The position numbers were made by a program, and so were the translations under genes. From assembly GCA_947478655.1 (NCBI GenBank), contig CANJWU010000095.1, positions 1 through 5,228 on the forward strand: 5,228 bases of DNA. The letters run 5' to 3'. Origin of the DNA: Sphingobacteriales bacterium (lineage in GTDB: Bacteria > Bacteroidota > Bacteroidia > Sphingobacteriales > Sphingobacteriaceae). Shown here one piece after another: positions 1 through 5,228 of this stretch (position 1 is its first letter; every line of letters starts with the position of its first letter). The notes beneath the pieces are model-generated. The model was given only the letters and a program-made list of their open reading frames with translations, was not told the DNA's origin and searched no databases.

Positions 1-2318
1 AAAACCGTAATTTGTTTTGGTTGCACTTTTAATCCTTGATTTAACACATCGCCTTGTATATCTAAATAAACAATGTATTGATTTAAATGATTATAAACAT
101 TGTATATGCTAAAGTTCCAAGTGGACTCGTATTTGTCTGTTTTTTTGGCGGTATAAGTTGCCGAAAGGTCTAAACGATGATAAGGACTTAAGCGATATTT
201 GTTTCGGTAATCGGGCTCGAAATACAAGCCCTGTGTGCCATTACTAAAGAAAACCAAACTGGTGGGTAAATTAAATGCTGCGCCAGATCCATAAACAAAC
301 ACAGCGCCAAATGTCCATTTTAAATTATGCGTATAAGATAAAACAACAGATCCATCATGTCTGCGATCGTATCTTGCAAAAAAAGTTTTTCCTTGATTTA
401 AATCGGCAAATGTTCTTTGTGCATAAGAATGGGTATATCCAATCCAACCATTGAATTTACCAACCGATTTTTTAACAAAAAATTCGGCACCATAAGAACG
501 ACCCAATCCGAAAGTGAAATCGTTTTCGATGTTAGCACTTAATCTGCCGGTGGTATTTTCTTTAAATTCAATTAAATTACGAAGGTCTTTATAATATAAT
601 TCGACCGAGGTTTCGAATTGATCATCTTTGAAATTCCTAAAATATCCAATAGAATATTGCGTACAAAATTGGGGCTTTACAACAGAAGAAGCAGGCACCC
701 AAAGGTCTGTAGGTAGGGTGCTTCCGCTCAAGGAAGCTAGATTTACAAATTGATTGGTAACGGTATAGGCCGCTTTAATAGAAGCCGATTTACTCGTTTG
801 AAAACGAATAGAAAAGCGGGGTTCTAAACGGTGATAGGTTTTAATATTTTGACCAGAAGCATAATAAATGGTATCGACAACAGTGCCCGCTTCATTTTGA
901 ATATAACGATCGTATGGACCAATTTGCTGAAAATAAGCATAGCGTAAGCCTGCGTTAATTTTAATTTTTTCTGTTAAATCAAAATCATTCGAAACATAAG
1001 CAGCCGCTTCGTTTGCATATTGCCTGTTAATTTTTTCTGGACTAATACTGGTTTCGCCGATGGTACCCGTTGCGGTAGTAGGCGTAAAAGTATGAAAGGT
1101 ATAAGCGCCACCAAACTTAACCTGGTTGCGGATATTAGGGAAATAATCAAAATCCACTTTGGTTGAATAATCTCTCACACCCGAAAATAATTCGAAATTA
1201 AAATTACTTTGGGAGGCGCCAATTTTAAAAATATAATCGCTGAATAACGCGGTGGTATTCATGAATAATTTTTCGTTAAACAAGTGATTCCAACGCATAG
1301 TGGTGGTGGAGTTTCCCCATGGAAACTTAATGCCAAATCTTTCTCCCTGAAATACAAATTGATCTTTACCAAAATAGCCGCTAAAAAATACGCGGTCTTT
1401 ATCAGAAAATTGGTAATTTAATTTCAGATTTAAATCGTAGAAATAATAGCCAGAGCCAGATAGGGTAGAAGTACTGCTTACAAAGGGTTTGATCAGTGCA
1501 TCGATATAAGTTCTTCTAGCAGCTAGCATAAAGGAACTTTTACCTTTTTGTATAGGGCCTTCGAGTGTTAAGCGCGAAGCAATTAAACCTACGCCACCAG
1601 TTGCATGGTATGTTTGGTTATTACCTTCTTTCATATTTACATTTACTACAGAAGATAACCTGCCACCATATTCGGCTGGCATACCTCCTTTAATAAGCGT
1701 TACGCTGTTAATGGCATCCGAATTAAAAACCGAAAAGAAACCAAATAAATGCCCCGAATTATAAACCGTGGCTTCGTCTAATAATACTAAATTTTGATCG
1801 GGGCCACCACCTCTTACATAAAATCCGCTATTGCCTTCGCCCGATGATTGAACGCCTGGTAGTAATTGCAAGGTTTTTAAGATATCCACTTCGCCTAATA
1901 TTACGGGTAAAGTTTTCACTTTTTCCATTTGCAAAGTTTGGGTTCCCATTTGGGTGCTCTTGAAATTGTTTTCTGCTTTTTCGGCAAGCACAATGGCTTC
2001 TTTGCTTACAATAGAATTGTTTTTTAAGAAGAAATTTCTTTTGATGTTTTTGTTTAAATTGATGGTATCCGAAATGGGTTTAAAACCTAAAAAGCTGGCT
2101 ATAATTTGGTATTTTCCTGCAGGTAAAGAAATAGAGTAAAAGCCATATTCATTGGTGTTTACGCCTTTTCCTAATTCTTTGATAACAACGGTGCTACCAA
2201 TTAATGTTTCGCCAGAGAATGCATCTTTGACATAGCCACTGATGCTAAATTTTTGTTGTGCAAAAAGAAAAGTTGGACTAACTACTAATGCGAGTATGAG
2301 AATGAATTTATTTTTCAC
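1..2318 (-). CDS. TonB-dependent outer-membrane receptor with carboxypeptidase-regulatory-like N-domain (3' end off window)
   Basis: This is an outer-membrane active transporter that would import a ligand with energy passed from the inner membrane by TonB-ExbB-ExbD. The frame is open from a GTG at 2318 to the left edge, giving 772 visible residues. Residues 1-20 form a signal peptide (K2, K4, a hydrophobic run, then FLFA-Q). Residues 24-100 are a carboxypeptidase-regulatory-like beta-sandwich, with GYVKDAFSGETLIG at the start and LPAGKYQI further on. A TonB-box-like EAIVLAE lies at 107-113. The plug domain spans about 120-232, with LQLLPGV, FYVRGGGPDQN, LLDEATVYN and GGMPAEYGGRLSSVVNV. From about 240 onward there are alternating aromatic-rich strands of the barrel. 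The last visible residues, VQPKQITVF, resemble the run-up to the final strand, so perhaps 10-20 residues are missing. I chose GTG because the signal peptide then starts properly; no better ATG is seen nearby. It overlaps the upstream peptidase gene by 11 bases, suggesting coupled translation. The substrate cannot be told. In related clusters a DUF4249 lipoprotein often follows, which here would lie outside the window. Confidence 0.95.
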   Translation of the reverse strand, partial: MKNKFILILALVVSPTFLFAQQKFSISGYVKDAFSGETLIGSTVVIKELGKGVNTNEYGFYSISLPAGKYQIIASFLGFKPISDTINLNKNIKRNFFLKNNSIVSKEAIVLAEKAENNFKSTQMGTQTLQMEKVKTLPVILGEVDILKTLQLLPGVQSSGEGNSGFYVRGGGPDQNLVLLDEATVYNSGHLFGFFSVFNSDAINSVTLIKGGMPAEYGGRLSSVVNVNMKEGNNQTYHATGGVGLIASRLTLEGPIQKGKSSFMLAARRTYIDALIKPFVSSTSTLSGSGYYFYDLNLKLNYQFSDKDRVFFSGYFGKDQFVFQGERFGIKFPWGNSTTTMRWNHLFNEKLFMNTTALFSDYIFKIGASQSNFNFELFSGVRDYSTKVDFDYFPNIRNQVKFGGAYTFHTFTPTTATGTIGETSISPEKINRQYANEAAAYVSNDFDLTEKIKINAGLRYAYFQQIGPYDRYIQNEAGTVVDTIYYASGQNIKTYHRLEPRFSIRFQTSKSASIKAAYTVTNQFVNLASLSGSTLPTDLWVPASSVVKPQFCTQYSIGYFRNFKDDQFETSVELYYKDLRNLIEFKENTTGRLSANIENDFTFGLGRSYGAEFFVKKSVGKFNGWIGYTHSYAQRTFADLNQGKTFFARYDRRHDGSVVLSYTHNLKWTFGAVFVYGSGAAFNLPTSLVFFSNGTQGLYFEPDYRNKYRLSPYHRLDLSATYTAKKTDKYESTWNFSIYNVYNHLNQYIVYLDIQGDVLNQGLKVQPKQITV

Positions 2319-3942
2319 TATTGGTTTTAAGGAAAGACATGCTGTATACCGAAGCTTCGGTTTGTATTTTAATAACGTATAAGCCTGGGTTAAAGTTTGC
2401 TGTTTCCAATTTAAAGTTTCCATTTTCGGAATATAAAATAGTTTGATAGGTTAAGACCCCAGTACATGTATATACTGCTATTTGAGCCGAAGGTGTGTTG
2501 TCTAAATTGAATTGACAAAAATCGTTGACAGGATTAGGGTAAAGGGTAATTTTTTTATTTAAATTATTGATTCCTAAAACATCGAATAATTTTCTGCCAT
2601 TGGGTAATCCCCAACCATATTGATTATTTGGATTGAAGCTATTGTCTGCATGTTCTTTCATCCAAGCTTTAAATTGTAAAGGGTTTGCTCCAGGATATTG
2701 AATTTTAAATAATTCAAAAGCACAAGCACTAAAACCGGCAATAATAGGCCCAGAAAACGAAGTGCCACTGCCAAAGCCAAAACCACCTGTGTTAGCTTTA
2801 GCAATCCAAGCTGGGCCACCTTGTGCCACCACATCGGGCTTTGTTCTGCCATCGGCAGTTGGGCCATTACTAGAAAATCCTGCAATGATTTTTGTTGGAT
2901 CTACCGCACCAACCGAAAGTACATTTTTTCCATCGGCAGGTGCACCAATATAAAACCAAGCGCCACTTCCAGAATTGCCCGCGCTGTTCACTACTAAAAT
3001 GCCTTTATCAACTGCAATATCTGCTGCAATCGTTATTGGAGCGGTGCTACCATTCATGTCGGCGTAGGTATAACTTTGCGAAGCCGCATCGTATTCCGTG
3101 TATCCTAAAGAAGAATTGATAATATCAGCGCCAGCACTGTCCGCATATTCGGCAGCAGCAGCCCAATTGTATTCTTCTACAATGTATTCGGTGGCTTCTT
3201 CTTCTGTTTTTAATAAATAAAATTTTGCATCGGGTGCCATGCCTATCATGGTATCGGGCACATTGGCGCCAATACAAGAAAGCACACTAGTGCCATGGTT
3301 ACTGTAATCGTAAACAAAAGAAGTATTATCGGTAAAATTCCAAGTACCTATAATTTGATTTTTTATGCGCAAAGAATCAAAAGCGGAATGCGTATTTGTA
3401 TTTCTGAAACCTGCATCAATGATGGCAATTTGCATGGTAGAACCAGTTAATCCACTTTGATGCAAGAAGTCTGCATTGAGCATTTTTGTTTGATTCCAAG
3501 CATTGCCGTATTTAGAAGAATCAATTTTATTGGAAGGATTAACAATGGTTTCTTCAGGAAATTTATTGATGCTGGTTTTATGAACATTGCTGCCAAATAC
3601 TTTTTTATATCTCTTTACATAAGATAGGTTACCAATAGCAATGGCTTGGGCCGTGTCGGCTTGAATGGTAACAGTATTTAACCATTTAGATTTATTCAGC
3701 ACTATGGCGCCTGTATTTTTAATGGCCGTAACATAAGCTGGATTAACAGGAATATCTAAAGAATCAATAGGAATATTCATGCGTGTTTTTCTGGCAATAG
3801 CTCTAGTAGATAAATATTCGCTAGGATTGCTTATGCTAAATGGGCTATTTGCTTTATCTTTTAAAAATATGATATATCGATCTTGCGCCATGGCTGTGAA
3901 AAGCGATAGCAAAAGTGTAAAAGTCAACAGTAATTTCTTCAT
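2308..3942 (-). CDS. Secreted subtilisin-like serine peptidase (S8 family) with type IX secretion sorting tail
   Basis: This 544-residue protein is a serine endopeptidase predicted to be exported to the periplasm by Sec and then across the outer membrane by the type IX system. Residues 1-20 are a clear signal peptide ending AMA-Q. Residues 21 to about 115 look like a prodomain of the kind seen in Bacteroidota subtilases (RYIIFLKDK, then a short basic stretch around 47-54). The catalytic domain spans about 165-455. Its triad is Asp176 in AIIDAGF, His216 in SNHGTSV and Ser395 in GSGTSFSGP, and the oxyanion Asn323 lies in SAGNSG. All four residues are present, so the enzyme should be active. Residues 462-544 form a Por-type sorting domain with LYPNPVND near its start, then GLYVIKI and MSFLK near its end. 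The start at 3942 lies 3 bases after the mnmA stop with no Shine-Dalgarno sequence, as is common in this phylum. Its 3' end overlaps the receptor gene. The natural substrate is unknown. Confidence 0.96.
   Translation of the reverse strand: MKKLLLTFTLLLSLFTAMAQDRYIIFLKDKANSPFSISNPSEYLSTRAIARKTRMNIPIDSLDIPVNPAYVTAIKNTGAIVLNKSKWLNTVTIQADTAQAIAIGNLSYVKRYKKVFGSNVHKTSINKFPEETIVNPSNKIDSSKYGNAWNQTKMLNADFLHQSGLTGSTMQIAIIDAGFRNTNTHSAFDSLRIKNQIIGTWNFTDNTSFVYDYSNHGTSVLSCIGANVPDTMIGMAPDAKFYLLKTEEEATEYIVEEYNWAAAAEYADSAGADIINSSLGYTEYDAASQSYTYADMNGSTAPITIAADIAVDKGILVVNSAGNSGSGAWFYIGAPADGKNVLSVGAVDPTKIIAGFSSNGPTADGRTKPDVVAQGGPAWIAKANTGGFGFGSGTSFSGPIIAGFSACAFELFKIQYPGANPLQFKAWMKEHADNSFNPNNQYGWGLPNGRKLFDVLGINNLNKKITLYPNPVNDFCQFNLDNTPSAQIAVYTCTGVLTYQTILYSENGNFKLETANFNPGLYVIKIQTEASVYSMSFLKTNSEK
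2311..2559 (-). other. Por secretion system C-terminal sorting domain of the S8 peptidase
   Basis: This is the coding segment for residues 462-544 of the peptidase. It carries the hallmarks of a type A type IX secretion sorting domain: LYPNPVND at 467-474, a short predicted beta-sandwich, the GLYVIKI strand at 520-526 and a final MSFLK at 535-539. In this family the domain directs transport across the outer membrane and is usually cleaved as the protein is attached to surface polysaccharide or released. It implies that the genome encodes the Por/Spr secretion machinery, none of which is in this window. Confidence 0.9.
2348..2361. repeat. Perfect 14-bp palindrome at the end of the peptidase gene
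   Basis: The sequence ACCGAAGCTTCGGT is its own reverse complement. It lies within codons for residues 528-532 (TEASV) of the peptidase, about 30 bases upstream of the receptor's GTG start. In RNA it could fold into a 5-bp stem with a 4-base loop. No T-run follows on the minus strand, so it is not an intrinsic terminator. It may be chance, or it may affect translation or RNA stability at the gene junction. Confidence 0.4.
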
Positions 3943-3945
3943 GAT

Positions 3946-5037
3946 TTATTGTTTAGAAATAATACCACCTCCAATTAAATCGTTGCCTTCGTAAAACACC
4001 GCCGATTGGCCAGGTGCCAAACCCGAAACAGGCGAATAAAAGTCAACTTTAATGTAATCTGACTCTTGCACAATGCTACTCAAAGTGCCTTTATCTTTGT
4101 ATCTTATTTTAGTTAAACTATCGATGGGGGTTAAAATATTTTCATATTTAACCAAATTAAATCCCCTCACTATGGCTTCTTGTTTTTCGAGTTCGCCAAT
4201 TTTTCCCAATACAACTTCATTCTTATCAGGCTGAATATCAAGAACAAACATTGGTTCACCTAAAGCAATTTCTAATCCCTTTCTTTGTCCAACGGTATAA
4301 AATGGATAACCTTTGTGTTGACCTAAAACGGTTCCGTCTTGTAAAACAAAATTGCCACCCGCCACTTGTTGTGCCAATCCTGGAACCTTGTTATTTAAAA
4401 AAGCACGGTAGTCGTTATCGGGCACGAAGCATATTTCGTAGCTCTCACTTTTTGCGGCTAAAGCAACTTGCCCCATATCAATTGCCATTTGTTTAATCTC
4501 CGATTTATGAAATTTACCCAAAGGCAACATGGTGCGCGAAAGGTTGGCTTGAGAAACGCCCCAAAGCACATAACTTTGGTCTTTGCTCTCATCTTTACCC
4601 TTTGATATAATTTTACGGTTATTTTCTTCTCGAATATTTGCATAATGCCCAGTGGCAATAAATTCGCAGTCGAGGTGATTGGCTCTTTTTATTAAAGCTT
4701 CCCATTTAATATGCGTATTGCATAATACACATGGGTTTGGGGTGCGACCAGCTAAGTATTCTTCTACAAAATTATCGATGACAAAATTGCCAAACTCTTC
4801 TCTGATATCTAAAATATAATGGGGAAAACCATAAGATACCGCAAGTGCACGGGCATCATTGATCGAATCTAAGCTGCAACAGCCGGTTTCTTTAGATGAG
4901 CTACCCGAACTGGCATAGTCCCAAGTTTTCATGGTGATTCCAATTACTTCGTATCCTTGCTCATGTAACATGACTGCTGCTACCGAACTATCTACTCCGC
5001 CACTCATGGCTACTAAAACACGACCTAATTTGCTCAT
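3946..5037 (-). CDS. mnmA: tRNA-specific 2-thiouridylase MnmA
   Basis: MnmA is a cytoplasmic enzyme that adenylates the C2 oxygen of wobble uridine 34 in tRNA-Lys, tRNA-Glu and tRNA-Gln and replaces it with sulfur, giving s2U34. The protein is 363 residues, normal for the family. The N-terminal PP-loop ATP-binding motif SGGVDSS is at residues 12-18. TGCCSLDSINDAR is at 51-63 and RTPNPCVLCN at 98-107; Cys106 aligns with the catalytic Cys102 of E. coli. ATGHYA is at 128-133 and KDQSYVLWG at 152-160. The second catalytic cysteine is Cys203 in SYEICF. HKGYPFYTVGQRKGL follows at 241-255, and the C-terminal barrel includes SPVSGLAPGQ at 335-344. I chose the ATG at 5037 because it places the PP-loop at the usual distance; a longer frame to 5160 would start inside the tRNA gene. 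The stop is 3 bases before the peptidase start. The 81 bases upstream show no confident promoter, so cotranscription with tRNA-Leu is possible. Cys103 replaces the Asp found in many MnmA proteins. Confidence 0.98.
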   Translation of the reverse strand: MSKLGRVLVAMSGGVDSSVAAVMLHEQGYEVIGITMKTWDYASSGSSSKETGCCSLDSINDARALAVSYGFPHYILDIREEFGNFVIDNFVEEYLAGRTPNPCVLCNTHIKWEALIKRANHLDCEFIATGHYANIREENNRKIISKGKDESKDQSYVLWGVSQANLSRTMLPLGKFHKSEIKQMAIDMGQVALAAKSESYEICFVPDNDYRAFLNNKVPGLAQQVAGGNFVLQDGTVLGQHKGYPFYTVGQRKGLEIALGEPMFVLDIQPDKNEVVLGKIGELEKQEAIVRGFNLVKYENILTPIDSLTKIRYKDKGTLSSIVQESDYIKVDFYSPVSGLAPGQSAVFYEGNDLIGGGIISKQ

Positions 5038-5118
5038 AAATTTGACTGTAAAGATAATCGGATAAACTAAGAAATAGGAATTTGCAACGAATTTTTGACT
5101 TAGATTAAGCCCATTGAG

Positions 5119-5200
5119 TACCCGGGACGAGATTCGAACTCGCATACCTTTCGGCGCCACCCCCTCAAGATGGTATGTCTACCAATTTCACCACCCGGGT
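5119..5200 (-). tRNA. tRNA-Leu(GAG)
   Basis: This is an 82-base class II tRNA reading the leucine codons CUC and CUU. The acceptor stem pairs ACCCGGG with CCCGGGT (7 bp), with discriminator A at 5119. The D arm contains AATTGGTAGA. The anticodon stem pairs CCATC with GGTGG around the loop TTGAGGG, placing the GAG anticodon at 5164-5166. The long variable arm folds as GCC-GAAA-GGT. The T arm is GCGAG, TTCGAAT, CTCGT. CCA is not encoded (the bases after the discriminator are CTC), so the ends must be finished by CCA-adding enzyme. The first pair is A1-U72 rather than the usual G1-C72. It lies 81 bases upstream of mnmA in the same direction. MnmA does not act on this tRNA, because its wobble base is G34. 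Confidence 0.96.
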
Positions 5201-5201
5201 A

Positions 5202-5217
5202 TTGAAAATGTTTTCAA
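5202..5217. repeat. Inverted repeat between promoter box and tRNA-Leu
   Basis: The 7-bp arms TTGAAAA and TTTTCAA are separated by 2 bases. The repeat sits directly upstream of the tRNA 5' end and overlaps the candidate -7 box by three bases. It could be an operator-like site or a leader hairpin, but in AT-rich DNA an inverted repeat of this size can also be chance. Confidence 0.35.
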
Positions 5218-5222
5218 AAATA
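5215..5222 (-). promoter_or_regulatory. Candidate Bacteroidota -7 promoter element for tRNA-Leu
   Basis: On the minus strand the bases read TATTTTTG, an exact match to the TAnnTTTG -7 consensus of the primary sigma factor in Bacteroidota. It ends 14 bases before the tRNA 5' end, so transcription would begin a few bases before the mature tRNA. The matching TTTG-like -33 element would lie beyond the right edge and cannot be checked. Because no convincing promoter or terminator separates the tRNA from mnmA, this promoter may also feed the downstream genes. Confidence 0.5.
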
Positions 5223-5228
5223 GTAATT

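Noticed and set aside
1954..2139. Plus-strand open frame of 61 codons.
   Set aside because: It is antisense to the conserved regulatory-like and plug-proximal part of the receptor and has no recognisable features of its own.
2658..3119. Short open frames on both strands within the peptidase gene.
   Set aside because: They are shadows of the conserved S8 catalytic domain; their low-complexity translations reflect its codon composition.
3779..3994. Plus-strand 71-codon frame spanning the mnmA-peptidase junction.
   Set aside because: It lies opposite the signal peptide and prodomain of the peptidase and the mnmA end, both strongly supported, and has no family resemblance.
4251..4658. Short frames overlapping the middle of mnmA on both strands.
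   Set aside because: They are shadows of highly conserved MnmA sequence and have no independent support.
5049..5056. TATCTTTA on the minus strand as a -7 promoter box for mnmA.
   Set aside because: It misses the last consensus G, the nearest upstream TTG is about 28 bases away (too far), and the implied leader would be only a few bases long.
5097..5111. Hairpin GGCTTA-ATC-TAAGTC after tRNA-Leu as an intrinsic terminator.
   Set aside because: The stem is weak, includes a G-U pair, and is followed by an A-run rather than a T-run on the transcribed strand.
5038..5160. A longer mnmA frame starting with GTG at 5160, adding 41 residues.
   Set aside because: It would start inside the tRNA gene on the same strand, and the extra residues do not match the MnmA family. 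The ATG at 5037 gives the normal N-terminus just before the PP-loop.

Overview
The window looks like a chromosomal segment from a member of the Bacteroidota. The evidence is a secreted subtilase with a C-terminal Por (type IX secretion) tail, a TonB-dependent receptor with an N-terminal carboxypeptidase-regulatory-like domain, a Bacteroidota-type MnmA, a tRNA without encoded CCA, and a TAnnTTTG promoter box. The DNA is AT-rich, and no Shine-Dalgarno sequence is evident where I looked, before the subtilase start. The protein style suggests Chitinophagales or Sphingobacteriales, but I cannot fix the order or genus from sequence alone.

Everything is on the minus strand, so transcription runs from high to low coordinates. 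At the right edge is a probable sigma-A type -7 box (5215-5222), then tRNA-Leu(GAG) (5119-5200), then an 81-base gap, then mnmA (3946-5037). A secreted S8 peptidase (2308-3942) follows after 3 bases. A TonB-dependent outer-membrane receptor begins 11 bases inside the peptidase gene at 2318 and runs off the left edge, probably lacking only its last beta strand. No stretch over 300 bases lacks a gene, and the plus strand shows no credible gene.

The spacing suggests that mnmA, the peptidase and the receptor share a transcript, possibly starting at the tRNA promoter. MnmA is a housekeeping tRNA-thiolation enzyme. The other two are cell-surface proteins: a protease exported by the type IX system and an active outer-membrane importer, which could form a degrade-and-import pair. 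That pairing is inferred from gene order only.

I see no CRISPR array, insertion sequence, prophage gene or clearly new system. The points worth a second look are the protease-receptor coupling with translational overlap, the CxxC form of the MnmA catalytic motif, the A1-U72 pair of the tRNA, and two short palindromes near gene starts.
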